Assembly: GCF_006716885.1 (NCBI RefSeq)
Contig: NZ_VFPU01000001.1
Location: 1,798,001-1,862,000, forward strand
From: Ornithinimicrobium humiphilum
Lineage (GTDB): Bacteria; Actinomycetota; Actinomycetes; Actinomycetales; Dermatophilaceae
Reading direction: 5' to 3'
Length of the DNA: 64,000 nt
In this document: one piece after another, positions 24,797-33,133 of the stretch
Numbering within the stretch: position 1 is the stretch's first letter
How the letters are laid out: each line of letters starts with the position of its first letter
Program-made: the position numbers and the translations under genes
Notes under the pieces: generated by a model
Databases searched by the model: none
The model's input: the letters and a program-made list of their open reading frames with translations, nothing else
What the model was told of the DNA's origin: nothing

Positions 24797-25319
24797 TCAG
24801 CGCTCCCGGACGAGCTCCAGCTCGAGCATCCCGGCCAGGCTGCGCAGCTCGCGCTCGACCGCCTCGCTGCGGGTGCGGCTGAACGGCTCGTCCTCGTGGA
24901 CCGCGTGCACCACGAACCGTCCGGTGCGGTGGTCCGCGGTCGAGTCGACCTTGCCCACGAGCCGGCCGCCGTCGAGCACCGGCAGCGCGAAGTAGCCCCA
25001 GCGTCGCTTGGCCGCCGGCTTGTACATCTCCAGCTGGTAGTCGAACTGGAACAGCTCGGTCATGCGCTGGCGGTCGAAGACCAGCCGGTCCAGCGGCGAG
25101 AGCAGCGCGACCCTCCCCCTGCAGGTCCTCCGGACGGTATGCGGTGCCGAGCCGGCTCCAGCAGACCAGGTCGACGTTGGGCGCGACGCGGTCGGTCAGG
25201 TCGACCTGCATCGACGTCAGGTGCCGGAGCATCTCCAGCAGGTCGGTGGGCCTTGGCGAGGACAGCAGCTGCGCCCGCACCGCGATGCGGCGTGCGTCCC
25301 TGCGGCTGAGCTCGAGCAT
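24797..25319 (-). pseudogene. Winged-helix (YcaQ/AlkX-type) gene with internal deletion
   Basis: Remnant of an HTH_42/YcaQ-like protein, a family that includes DNA glycosylases unhooking interstrand crosslinks. From the ATG at 25319 the first ~67 residues are typical (LELSRRDARRIAVRAQLL, SMQVDLTDRVAPNVDLV, WSRLGTAYRPEDLQ). Near 25105-25125 the sequence jumps, in a different frame, to the C-terminal domain: VALLSPLDRLVFDRQRM, FQFDYQLEMYKPAAKRRWGY and LVGKVDSTADHRTG, ending at 24797. Family members are ~380-400 residues; about 200 residues from the middle are missing and the frames do not match, so no intact product is made. Confidence 0.85.
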
Positions 25320-25458
25320 GCTCCCGACCCTAGACCCGCCACCGGACACGATCGGTCCTCAGCGGGGTCGTCCACACCGGGCCCGGCCGCCCGCACCGGT
25401 GTCCACAGCCCGTCACGGACCCCTCCCCTCCCCCGCCGCCGACCGGCAGGGTCGGGTC

Positions 25459-25800
25459 ATGGCAGCACGGACGGCGGCACCGGCCAACGAGGTGCATCTG
25501 GTCGGACGCGTCAGCGGCGAGCCGGCGGCGCGGACGCTCCCCAGCGGCGACGAGCTGGTGCAGTTCCGCCTGGTCGTGCCACGGGAGGGGCGTCGGGAGG
25601 ACGGGGGCCGCACGCGCGTCGACACCATTGACATCGCCTGCTGGGCCGCCGGCGTCCGCCGCACGGCCGGCCGCCTGCCCGACGGTCAGGCGGTCGAGGT
25701 CCTCGGGCAGCTGCGACGGCGCTTCTTCGCGGCCGGCGGTGGTCGTGCGTCGCGCTACGAGGTGGAGGCCACGCAGGTGCGGCGGGTGGAGCTGGAGTGA
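25459..25800 (+). CDS. Single-stranded DNA-binding protein (short SSB paralogue)
   Basis: A 113-residue OB-fold SSB-family protein: NEVHLVGRVSGEPAARTLPS, ELVQFRLVVPREGR, DTIDIACWAAGVRRTAGRL and GQAVEVLGQLRRRFF match the strands of an SSB core. It lacks the long Gly-rich tail and the acidic C-terminal tip that recruits replication partners, so it is not the main replicative SSB. Short paralogues of this kind occur in many actinobacteria. The ATG is at 25459. It is convergent with the acyltransferase gene, 4 bp away. Confidence 0.87.
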   Translation: MAARTAAPANEVHLVGRVSGEPAARTLPSGDELVQFRLVVPREGRREDGGRTRVDTIDIACWAAGVRRTAGRLPDGQAVEVLGQLRRRFFAAGGGRASRYEVEATQVRRVELE

Positions 25801-25804
25801 GCAG

Positions 25805-26869
25805 CTACAGGACCTGCCGCACGACGGGGGCCCGTCGCAGGAGCAGCACGAGGACCGTGGTGACGACGCCCACGACCAGGGCACGCCCGAGCAGGACCGG
25901 CCACGTCGCGACCGGCTCCCCGAGCAGCCCGAGGTCCAGGCCGACCATCAGCACCAGGAAGTGCAGCGCGAAGATCCCCATCGTCGCCGTCGCCAGGGGA
26001 TGCACCACCCGCACCACCCCGGGACCGGCGAGCACCGCGAGCGCGCCACCGGGCCGGACCGTCGTCTGGGCCAGGAGCAGGACGAGCACGCAGAGCACGG
26101 CGACGGAGGGCCCGTAGTAGTGCGCGCCCACCCAGGTCTCCAGCCAGGCAGGGGCCTTCGGGTTCTGCCACTGCCAGACGAGCAGCCCCGTCAGACCCAG
26201 CACCGCAGCGACCGCCGGAGCGACCCACCGGCGGGGCAGCACGACGCCGTGCAGCGCCTCACCCATGAGGTAGGCCCCGAGGTAGGGCAGCCACCAGGTC
26301 CAGGCGACCGTCGCCAACCCCACCGGCTCCCCGTCCGGGCCCAGGGGCCAGGTCGAGAGGACCGGCACCATCCAGAGCCCGGCCGCCGCGAGCACCCTCG
26401 CCGTCCGGGAGGCGCGCGCGACCCACGGCACCAGCAACGGGGTGAGCAGCGAGAGACCGAGGACGATCCACAGGAAGTACAGGTGGGGTGCGACCGAACC
26501 GGTCAGCACGTCCTCGAGCGCCGCCCGCGGGCCCCGCCACCAGCCCTCCTCCGCGGAAGCCCGGTAGGCGACGTACACGGCGTTCCAGACGACGATCGCG
26601 GGCAGCAGCCGCAGGGCGCGGCGGCGGAGGTAGTGGCCGTCGCCGCGGTAACGGTCGGGGTCGAGCGAGACGGTCCCCGCGAGCATGACGAAGACCGGCA
26701 CCGCCCAGAGGAACGCCAGGTCCAGCGCCCGGGCGACCCAGCCGTCGACGGTCGTGGTCGACCCTGGTCCGCTCGCCGTGGCGCCGGTGACGTGGACGAG
26801 CACGACGCCCGCGATCGCGACGACGCGCAGCCAGCTGATCCACGCCAGCGGCTGTCGGGGTGCGGACAT
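25805..26869 (-). CDS. Acyltransferase 3 family membrane protein
   Basis: A ~354-residue, ~10-helix membrane protein of the acyltransferase-3 (OafA/WecH-like) family, which O-acetylates cell-surface sugars or related molecules. Near the N-terminus, SWLRVVAIAGVVLVHVTGA contains the conserved Arg and the His of helix 1, and GDGHYLRRRALRLLPAIVVW (~80-100) is the second signature. VPVFVMLAGTVSL matches the family motif after helix 2. The substrate is unknown, and no polysaccharide genes are adjacent. The ATG at 26869 is preferred over 26878. It is divergent from the mutarotase gene. Confidence 0.88.
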   Translation of the reverse strand: MSAPRQPLAWISWLRVVAIAGVVLVHVTGATASGPGSTTTVDGWVARALDLAFLWAVPVFVMLAGTVSLDPDRYRGDGHYLRRRALRLLPAIVVWNAVYVAYRASAEEGWWRGPRAALEDVLTGSVAPHLYFLWIVLGLSLLTPLLVPWVARASRTARVLAAAGLWMVPVLSTWPLGPDGEPVGLATVAWTWWLPYLGAYLMGEALHGVVLPRRWVAPAVAAVLGLTGLLVWQWQNPKAPAWLETWVGAHYYGPSVAVLCVLVLLLAQTTVRPGGALAVLAGPGVVRVVHPLATATMGIFALHFLVLMVGLDLGLLGEPVATWPVLLGRALVVGVVTTVLVLLLRRAPVVRQVL

Positions 26870-26906
26870 GGCGGCCACGATGCCACGCGACGCCTAGCCT
26901 GGGGAG

Positions 26907-27773
26907 ATGAGCGAGACCGCGCCCACGCTGGTGCCCCACGTCCACGAGTCCGACCGATCCCGCCTGGTCGCCTACGACCACGGCGCGCACCTCGTCGAGT
27001 GGACGGTGGACGGGCGGCGGGTGGTGTGGGTCAGCGACGAGGCGGTCCTCGACGGCTCCGCGCCGATCCGCGGCGGCGTGCCGATCTGCTTCCCGTGGTT
27101 CGCCGGCGGTCCGCAGGACGACCTCACGCCGTCCCACGGCGTGGTGCGCACCGCGACGTGGCGTCCGACCGAGACGGACGGCGCCGAGGTCTGGGCCTGG
27201 GAGCTCGACTCCTCGGACGTGATCGAGGCTCCGGGCGCCGAGCACCTTCCCGGACCCTTCCGGGCCCGCTACGCGGTCGCCCTGGAGCAGGAGGACGGCA
27301 CCGAGACGCTCGTCCTGCGCCTGCGGCTGACCAACACCGGCCCCGACGACTACCGCGCCGAGGCGGCCCTCCACACCTACCTGGCCGTCGACGACGTCCG
27401 CCAGGTCCGGGTGCTCGGGCTCGAGGGCGCCGGCTACCTCGACAAGGTGACCGGCGAGCACGAGGTCCAGGACGGTCCGGTCACGATGGAGGGTGAGACG
27501 GACCGCGTCTACGAGCGCAGCGGGCCGGTGACCCTGGCCGACGCCGACGGGCGGGCGCTCCTCGAGCTGCGACCCGGCGGCGCCGCGCAGACCGTCGTGT
27601 GGAACCCGTGGGCCGACCAGGCCGTCCGACTGGCCGACCTCGGGGACGAGGAGTGGACCCGCTTCGTGTGCGTCGAGACCGTCGCGCGCGGCGAGCGGGC
27701 GCTCACCCTCCGGGCGGGCGACACGACGGAGGTCTCCTGCCGGATGGTGCCCCTCCTCTCCCCCACCGCGTGA
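26907..27773 (+). CDS. D-hexose-6-phosphate mutarotase (YeaD-like aldose epimerase)
   Basis: A 288-residue galactose-mutarotase-fold enzyme of the YeaD/hexose-6-phosphate 1-epimerase group, which interconverts alpha and beta anomers. Seen: IRGGVPICFPWFAGG (~53-67), SHGVVRTATWRPTE with the substrate-binding His (~74), LVLRLRLTNTGPDDYRAEAALHTYLAV with the catalytic His (~150), and TVVWNPWADQA (~230). The catalytic Glu is probably in CVETVA near the C-terminus. The ATG at 26907 lies 6 nt after TAGCCT and also has GGGGAG. Confidence 0.92.
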   Translation: MSETAPTLVPHVHESDRSRLVAYDHGAHLVEWTVDGRRVVWVSDEAVLDGSAPIRGGVPICFPWFAGGPQDDLTPSHGVVRTATWRPTETDGAEVWAWELDSSDVIEAPGAEHLPGPFRARYAVALEQEDGTETLVLRLRLTNTGPDDYRAEAALHTYLAVDDVRQVRVLGLEGAGYLDKVTGEHEVQDGPVTMEGETDRVYERSGPVTLADADGRALLELRPGGAAQTVVWNPWADQAVRLADLGDEEWTRFVCVETVARGERALTLRAGDTTEVSCRMVPLLSPTA

Positions 27774-27786
27774 AAAGGTGAGCGAC

Positions 27787-29280
27787 GTGACTGACAGACC
27801 CTTCGATCCCGAGCACGCCGACGCGTCCCCCGAGCTGGTGGTCGGCCGTGACGCGACCGGCCGCACCTACGTCGAGCGCGCCGAGACGGTGCCCACCCCC
27901 GGCGCCCACCCCGACCAGGTCGGCGGGGTCGACCGCGGCGCACTCATCCTCGAGAGCCTCAAGGGCGCCGCCGCCTGGGCGTGGCGCTTCCTCCTCCTGG
28001 CCGCCGCCCTGGCCGTCCTCTTCTACGTGCTCGGCAAGCTCTGGGTCGGCGTCCTGCCGCTGCTGCTCGCCCTCATCGTCAGCACCGTGCTCTGGGGGCC
28101 GGTCCGCTTCCTCACCCGTCGCGGATGGCCCTCCGGACTGGCCGCGGGCCTCGTCCTCCTCCTCGGCCTCGGCGCCTTCGTCGGCAGCCTCGCGGCCATC
28201 GCGCCGGGCATCGTGGCCCAGGGCCAGGACATCGTGAAGCAGGCGAGCCAGGGTCTGCAGCAGATCCTCGACTGGGTCGAGGGCCCGCCCCTGAACCTCA
28301 AGAACGAGCAGGTCAGCGAATACGTCGACCAGGCCAGCGACTGGCTGCAGCAGCAGTCGGCCAACATCGCCTCCGGGGTCCTCACCGGTGTCACGACGGC
28401 CGGCTCGCTGCTGGTCACCCTGGCGATGGTCCTGGTGCTCACCTTCTTCTTCCTCAAGGACGGCGAGCGGTTCGCGCCGTGGGTGCGCCGCTTCACCGGA
28501 CCGACCGCCGGGATGCACCTGACGGAGGCCCTGGCCCGGATGTGGGTCACCCTGGGCGGCTTCATCCGCGCCCAGGCGCTCGTCTCGCTCGTGGACGCCG
28601 TCTTCATCGGCATCGGCCTGCTCATCCTCGGCGTGCCGCTGGCCTTCGGCCTAGCGCTCATCACCTTCTTCGCGGGCTTCATCCCCATCGTCGGTGCCGT
28701 GACCGCCGGTGCCCTCGCGGTCCTCGTGGCCCTCGTCTCCGAGGGCTTCGTCACGGCGCTGTGGGTCCTGGCCATCGTCCTGGCCGTGCAGCAGATCGAG
28801 GGCAACGTGCTCTCCCCGATCCTGCAGAGCAAGGCCATGGACCTGCACCCCGTGATCATCCTGCTCGCGGTCGCCGCCGGCGGCACCCGGTGGGGCATCG
28901 TCGGGGCCTTCCTGGCCGTGCCGGTCACGGCGACCGTGGTCAGCGTGATCCGCTACGCCAGCGAGCAGCTCGACCTGCGCACCGGCACCGTCCGGGCCGA
29001 CGAGCTGCGGCAGCTCACCCCCGAGGGGCAGCGTGCCGCCGTCCTCGCGGAGGAGGCCGCCCCCGTCTTCCAGCTCCGGGCCCGCCAGGCCCACGAGAGG
29101 GTGGAGCAGGAGCGCACCGTCGCCAAGCAGGACCGGGTCCGACGGGCCGGCTCGCTGGCCGCCGCCTTCCGCGAGCGGGTGCTCCGCAGCCGGGCCCAGC
29201 ACGTGCCCTCCGACGACACGCCGGTCACACCGTCCACGGCGCACGAGGCGAGCTCCCCGCCGGAGGACGACCGCTCCTGA
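27787..29280 (+). CDS. AI-2E family transporter (PF01594 permease)
   Basis: A 497-residue membrane protein of the AI-2E/TqsA/PerM family, secondary exporters of poorly defined substrates; some members are Na+/H+ antiporters. It has an acidic cytoplasmic N-terminus of ~60 residues, then eight hydrophobic segments, including LVTLAMVLVLTFFFLKDGER and LAFGLALITFFAGFIPIVGA (the family signature around ~300), VQQIEGNVLSPILQSKAM and a charged ~90-residue C-terminal tail. AAAAGG lies 8 nt before the GTG at 27787; a GTG at 27778 is also in frame. It begins just after the mutarotase stop. Confidence 0.92.
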   Translation: MTDRPFDPEHADASPELVVGRDATGRTYVERAETVPTPGAHPDQVGGVDRGALILESLKGAAAWAWRFLLLAAALAVLFYVLGKLWVGVLPLLLALIVSTVLWGPVRFLTRRGWPSGLAAGLVLLLGLGAFVGSLAAIAPGIVAQGQDIVKQASQGLQQILDWVEGPPLNLKNEQVSEYVDQASDWLQQQSANIASGVLTGVTTAGSLLVTLAMVLVLTFFFLKDGERFAPWVRRFTGPTAGMHLTEALARMWVTLGGFIRAQALVSLVDAVFIGIGLLILGVPLAFGLALITFFAGFIPIVGAVTAGALAVLVALVSEGFVTALWVLAIVLAVQQIEGNVLSPILQSKAMDLHPVIILLAVAAGGTRWGIVGAFLAVPVTATVVSVIRYASEQLDLRTGTVRADELRQLTPEGQRAAVLAEEAAPVFQLRARQAHERVEQERTVAKQDRVRRAGSLAAAFRERVLRSRAQHVPSDDTPVTPSTAHEASSPPEDDRS

Positions 29281-29288
29281 GCACGCGA

Positions 29289-29322
29289 GAGGCCGGTCGG
29301 GCGTTCTGCCCCGACCGGCCTC
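29289..29322. terminator. Hairpin terminator between convergent genes
   Basis: A perfect 12-bp stem, GAGGCCGGTCGG (29289-29300) with CCGACCGGCCTC (29311-29322), around a 10-nt loop. It starts 8 bp after the AI-2E stop and lies in the convergent gap before the CsbD gene (ends 29385). There is no T-tract, as is usual in high-GC actinobacteria. Confidence 0.8.
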
Positions 29323-29384
29323 GCTGCGTCTCCCCAGCCCGCGCTCACCGTCCGTCGCGGACCCCCGGGGGAGACGGGTCCGCG

Positions 29385-29570
29385 TCAGTCGCCCGTCGCG
29401 TCGTTCCAGGCGTCCTTGACCTTCTCCCCCGTCTGCTTGACGTCGGCCTGCACCTGCTCGGAGCGGCCTTCGGCCTCCATGCGGTCGTTGTCGAGGGCGT
29501 CGCCGAGGTGTTCCTTGCCCTGACCCTTGGCGCCCTCGGCGGCGTTGCGGATCTTGTCACCCAGTCCCAT
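29385..29570 (-). CDS. CsbD family stress-response protein
   Basis: A 61-residue hydrophilic protein of the CsbD family, abundant small proteins induced by general stress in many bacteria, with no defined mechanism. Seen: MGLGDKIRNAAEGAKGQGKE, HLGDALDNDRMEAEGRSEQV and GEKVKDAWNDATGD, the usual amphipathic repeats with Gly-Lys-x-Lys-Glu. The ATG at 29570 has AGGAG 6 nt upstream, a strong ribosome site that fixes the start. It is divergent from the MFS gene. Confidence 0.92.
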   Translation of the reverse strand: MGLGDKIRNAAEGAKGQGKEHLGDALDNDRMEAEGRSEQVQADVKQTGEKVKDAWNDATGD

Positions 29571-29665
29571 GATCACTCCTGTCGGTGGGTTGCGGACTGT
29601 CCACTCTTGGTCGACCCGCCCGTCGCTGCAACCTGAACCGGCCCGACCGTGGCACGCTCTCCCCC

Positions 29666-31057
29666 ATGACGACCACGAGCCAGGTGCTGCGGGCCGATCC
29701 CGCCGTCGAGCGCACCCGCGGCCACCAGCGGGCCTGGGGCTGGTACGACTGGGCGAACTCCGCCTACGTCACCACGACGGGCACCGTCCTCATCAGCCCC
29801 TACCTGACCTCCCTGGCGCGCAACGACGCCTGCCCCGACCTCGCCGCCGGCGAGACCTGCGACGCGATGCTGTCCATCCTCGGCGTCCCGGTCGCCGTCG
29901 GCTCGCTCGCGCCCTACACGATCACGGTGGCGACCATCGTCTCGGCGCTCGTGCTCCTCTTCGTCGGCGCCATCGCCGACCGCCACCCACGGCCCGTCTG
30001 GCTGCTCGGCGGTCTGGCCTGGACCGGTGCCGCCGCCGCCTCCCTGATGTTCTTCCTCGAGGGCACCAACTGGCAGCTCGGCGTGCTGCTCATCGTCATC
30101 GCCAACCTGTGCCTGGGTGCCTCGACGGTCGTCTACGACGCGCTGCTCAACCGCATCGCCCATCCCGACGACCGCGACAAGGTCTCCTCACGGGCCTGGG
30201 CGCTGGGCTACCTCGGCGGCGGCCTGCTGCTCGTGCTCAACCTCGTCGTGCTGCAGACCTACGAGAGTCTCGGCCTGTCCTACGGCATGGCCATCCGCCT
30301 GTCGCTGCTCTCGGCCGGTCTGTGGTGGGCGGTCTTCACCCTCATCCCGGTCATCGGCCTGCGCCGCATCCGCGGCACCACGGCCGTCCCGGTCGAGCGC
30401 GACGCCGGCGTCGTCGGCGGCACCATCAGCCAGCTGCGCGACACCTTCGGCGAGGTGCGCCGCTACCCCCACACGCTGACCTTCCTGCTCGCCTACCTGT
30501 TCTTCAACGACGGAATCCAGACGGTCATCACCTCGGCCAGCCTCTACGGCACCGAGGCACTCGGCTTCGACACCGCCCAGCTGACGATCACCATCCTCGT
30601 GGTGCAGTTCGTCGCCTTCTTCGGCGCGCTCTTCTTCGGGTTCGTCGCAGGACGGATCGGGGCCAAGAAGACGGTCCTCGGCGGCATCGTCATGTGGACC
30701 CTGGTCGTGGCCTTCGCCTACTTCGTGCCCCGCGGGGCCTTCACCATCTGGCTGATCTGCGCGGTGCTCATCGGCACCGTCATGGGCGGCACCCAGGCGC
30801 TCTCCCGCTCCCTCTACTCCCAGCTCGTGCCCAAGGGCCGGGAGTCGGAGTTCTTCAGCTTCTACCAGGCGATGGAGCGCGGCACGAGCTGGTTCGGAAG
30901 CCTGGCCTTCGGCCTCACCTACCAGCTCACCGGCTCCTACCGGCCGGCGATCCTCGTCACGATCGTCTTCTTCGTCGTCGGCGGGCTCATCCTCACCCGG
31001 GTGCGGATGCGCGAGGGCATCGCGGCGGCAGGCAACGAGCAGCCCCGCATCGTCTAG
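29666..31057 (+). CDS. MFS transporter, UMF1/Atg22-like family
   Basis: A 463-residue permease with ~12 hydrophobic segments of the vacuole-effluxer/Atg22-like UMF1 group. Diagnostic elements: RAWGWYDWANSAYVTTTGTV at the N-terminus, FVGAIADRHPRPVWLL (the MFS A-like loop, ~110), FLLAYLFFNDGIQTVITSAS (~275), GFVAGRIGAKKTVLGG (the second A-like loop, ~330) and MGGTQALSRSLYSQLVPKGR (~375). Substrates of bacterial members are unknown; amino acids are suspected from the eukaryotic relative. The ATG at 29666 was chosen because the frame upstream is not conserved-looking. Confidence 0.93.
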   Translation: MTTTSQVLRADPAVERTRGHQRAWGWYDWANSAYVTTTGTVLISPYLTSLARNDACPDLAAGETCDAMLSILGVPVAVGSLAPYTITVATIVSALVLLFVGAIADRHPRPVWLLGGLAWTGAAAASLMFFLEGTNWQLGVLLIVIANLCLGASTVVYDALLNRIAHPDDRDKVSSRAWALGYLGGGLLLVLNLVVLQTYESLGLSYGMAIRLSLLSAGLWWAVFTLIPVIGLRRIRGTTAVPVERDAGVVGGTISQLRDTFGEVRRYPHTLTFLLAYLFFNDGIQTVITSASLYGTEALGFDTAQLTITILVVQFVAFFGALFFGFVAGRIGAKKTVLGGIVMWTLVVAFAYFVPRGAFTIWLICAVLIGTVMGGTQALSRSLYSQLVPKGRESEFFSFYQAMERGTSWFGSLAFGLTYQLTGSYRPAILVTIVFFVVGGLILTRVRMREGIAAAGNEQPRIV

Positions 31058-31085
31058 GCCCCGCGCGCCCCGGGCAGCACGACGA

Positions 31086-31112
31086 CCCCGGTCCTGCCAG
31101 GCAGGTCCGGGG
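31086..31112. terminator. Hairpin terminator between convergent genes
   Basis: CCCCGG-T-CCTGCC (31086-31098), loop A, GGCAGG-T-CCGGGG (31100-31112): twelve pairs with one T-T mismatch. It lies 28 bp after the MFS stop and 28 bp before the end of rbpA on the other strand, so it can serve both. Confidence 0.75.
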
Positions 31113-31140
31113 CCGTCGGTGCGTTCGGGGGGTGCGTCCG

Positions 31141-31500
31141 TCAGGCGGTGCGCTTGCGGCTGGGCTTCTCGCCACGGCTCGTGCGCAGCAGCTCCAGACG
31201 CTCCTCCAGCAGCTCCTCGAGCTCGGGGATCGAGCGGCGCTCCAGGAGCATGTCCCAGTGGGTGCGCTGGGGCTTGGTCGCCTTGGCCTCCGGCTCGGGG
31301 CCGTCGACGAGCTTGGCGTCCTTGCCGCAGCGGCACTCCCACAGCGAGGGGATCTCGGCCTCGACCGAGAACGGGAGCTCGCTGATGTGGCCGTCCGGGC
31401 ACACGTAACGGGTGATCTGGCGCTCGCTGAACGTGACCCCCTCGTCGCTCTCGAAAGACAGCCAGCTCAGGTTCGTGCCGCGCAGGGACCTCTCAGCCAT
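31141..31500 (-). CDS. rbpA: RNA polymerase-binding protein RbpA
   Basis: A 119-residue actinobacterial transcription activator that binds RNA polymerase and group 1/2 sigma factors and stabilises the open complex. Visible parts: the N-terminal tail with RGTNLSWLSFESDEGV, the core domain with YVCPDGHISELPFSVEA and LWECRCGKDA (Cys/His set of the zinc-like fold), the basic linker with THWDMLLERRSIPE, and the sigma-interaction helix LEELLEERLELLR. All expected elements are intact. GGAG lies 6 nt before the ATG at 31500. Two short palindromes lie in the leader. Confidence 0.97.
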   Translation of the reverse strand: MAERSLRGTNLSWLSFESDEGVTFSERQITRYVCPDGHISELPFSVEAEIPSLWECRCGKDAKLVDGPEPEAKATKPQRTHWDMLLERRSIPELEELLEERLELLRTSRGEKPSRKRTA

Positions 31501-31512
31501 GTGCACTCCAAT

Positions 31513-31562
31513 CGTGTCCAGGACACGGAAACTTCGTGTGGTCGGTCGAACTGTGACGTCAC
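31513..31562. promoter_or_regulatory. Palindromes in the rbpA upstream region
   Basis: Two perfect palindromes precede rbpA (start 31500, minus strand): CGTGTCC-A-GGACACG at 31513-31527, just outside the ribosome site, and GTGACGTCAC at 31553-31562. The first could act as an RNA hairpin or operator near the transcript start; the second fits an upstream operator. No regulator is assigned. The remaining ~230 bp up to fxsA (31563-31796) shows nothing further that I recognise. Confidence 0.4.
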
Positions 31563-31796
31563 GGGGTAGAACGCCCCCCGTGGCCACCATGTTCCCGTCC
31601 GGTGCGCGCGAGCAGAACCGGAGAGAACCGGACGGCGCGCAGAGAATGGGAGAACCTCCACGATAGCGAGGTCCGACGATAAGGGCCAGTCGAGCAGGTG
31701 GGGGCGGGTATGTCGTGCACGGCGCCGCGCGCGCCGCCCGCCACCTCCGCGGACACCGGGTGGGAACTTCCCCCGAAGGGGTGTGGCCGCGGGGCG

Positions 31797-32339
31797 TCAG
31801 GCCTCGAGGCGCCCCCGGCCCTCCTCGGGACGGGTTCCCGGCGCCGGCTCCTCGGCGATGATCTCGCCCTCGATCACCACGCCCTCCGCACCGGCGGAGG
31901 TGCGCCGGTAGCTGGCACCGGCGGTCGTGGCGCCGAGCCGGGCGGCCTGCCGCGACACGACCCAGGTCAGCAGCCTGCGCGCCGCCGGGCGGGTGATGGG
32001 CAGGACGAGCAGCAGCCCGAGGACGTCGCTGAGGAAGCCCGGCAGGATGAGCAGGAAGCCGCCGAGGGCGACCAGGATGGCGTCGGTCGCCTCGCGCGCC
32101 GGCATCCGGCCCGTCTGCACCGCCTCCTGCAGCGCCCGCACCGTGCGTCCGCCCTCGCGGCGGGACAGCCAGGTGCCCAGCAGCGCCATCGCCACCAGCA
32201 GGCCGATGGTCCACAGCACGCCGATGGAGCGGCCGACGGCCACCAGCACGACGATCTCCACCAGGGGCAGCAGGATCACGGCCGCGAGCAACCAGCGCAG
32301 GATGCCGACACGGCGCCGGGGCGCGGGTCCAGGTGTCAC
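31797..32339 (-). CDS. FxsA family membrane protein
   Basis: A 180-residue protein of the FxsA family (in E. coli, a suppressor of F-plasmid exclusion of phage T7). Core: LLAAVILLPLVEIVVLVAVG (~17-36), TIGLLVAMALLGTWLSRREG (~44-63) and the conserved VALGGFLLILPGFLSDVLGL (~90-109), then ~55 hydrophilic residues at the C-terminus. Physiological function outside phage exclusion is unknown. The GTG at 32339 has GAGGAGG upstream and overlaps the ppm1 stop, so it is the last gene of the lnt-ppm1-fxsA operon. Confidence 0.93.
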   Translation of the reverse strand: MTPGPAPRRRVGILRWLLAAVILLPLVEIVVLVAVGRSIGVLWTIGLLVAMALLGTWLSRREGGRTVRALQEAVQTGRMPAREATDAILVALGGFLLILPGFLSDVLGLLLVLPITRPAARRLLTWVVSRQAARLGATTAGASYRRTSAGAEGVVIEGEIIAEEPAPGTRPEEGRGRLEA

Positions 32340-33133
32340 AGGTCCTCCTCAAGGTGGTGCCACCCCGTCGAACGTCCGACCCGCCCCAGGCGTTCCCGCA
32401 GCTGGCGGGAGCGGCGCTGCACACCCCATACCCCGACGCGGACCGCGGCCTCGCGCACGATCGAGTCGTCCATCTTGGAGGTGCCGACCTCCCGCTCGAC
32501 GAACGCCACCGGGACCTCGACCACGGTCAGGCCGCGGTCGAGGGCGCGCAGCGTCAGGTCGACCTGGAAGCAGTAGCCCTGCGAGGCCACCGCGTCGGTG
32601 TCCATCTCCCCCAGCGCGGACAGCCGGTAGACACGGAAGCCGGCGGTGGCGTCGCGCACCGGGATGCCGAGCGCGAAGCGGGCGTAGGTGTTGGCGCCGA
32701 CGCTCAGCGCGCGACGGTGCGCTGGCCAGTTGTGCACCGACCCGCCCGGCACCCAGCGCGACCCGATGACCACGTCGGCGTCCGCGGCGGCGGCGAGCAG
32801 CGAGGGCAGCTGCTCGGGCTGGTGCGACCCGTCCGCGTCGATCTCCACGACGGCGTCGTAGCCGCGCTCGCGCGCCCAGCGGAAACCCGCCAGGTAGGCG
32901 GGGCCCAGGCCTTGCTTGCCCGCCCGGTGCAGCACGTGGACCTGCGGGTCGTCCGCGGCCAGCCGGTCGGCGACCTCGCCGGTGCCGTCGGGGCTGTTGT
33001 CGTCGAGCACGAGCACGTCGGCGGTGGGCACCGCGGCGCGCAGCCGGCGGACGATCATCTCCACGTTGCCGACCTCGTTGTAGGTGGGCACGCAGACGCA
33101 CACGCGCTCCAGCGCGGGTCGGCTCCTGGTCAC
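32336..33133 (-). CDS. ppm1: Polyprenol monophosphomannose synthase
   Basis: A 265-residue GT2 glycosyltransferase that makes polyprenyl-phosphate-mannose, the mannose donor for lipoglycans and protein O-mannosylation outside the membrane. Seen: CVCVPTYNEVGNVEMIVRRL (~12-31), VLVLDDNSPDGTGEVADRL (~40-58), GLGPAYLAGFRWARERGYD and the metal-binding VVEIDADGSHQPEQLPSLL (~93-111), plus SGANTYAR-like SVGANTYARFALG. No membrane segment is present, as in Dpm1-type catalytic subunits. In mycobacteria it is fused to or paired with Lnt; here it overlaps the lnt stop by 4 nt. Start: GTG at 33133. Confidence 0.94.
   Translation of the reverse strand: MTRSRPALERVCVCVPTYNEVGNVEMIVRRLRAAVPTADVLVLDDNSPDGTGEVADRLAADDPQVHVLHRAGKQGLGPAYLAGFRWARERGYDAVVEIDADGSHQPEQLPSLLAAAADADVVIGSRWVPGGSVHNWPAHRRALSVGANTYARFALGIPVRDATAGFRVYRLSALGEMDTDAVASQGYCFQVDLTLRALDRGLTVVEVPVAFVEREVGTSKMDDSIVREAAVRVGVWGVQRRSRQLRERLGRVGRSTGWHHLEEDL

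Noticed and set aside
31141..32424. A fusion of an upstream domain to RbpA
   Set aside because: The upstream part is only an open frame antisense-like to nothing conserved; the ribosome site GGAG and the normal RbpA start fix the gene at 31500.
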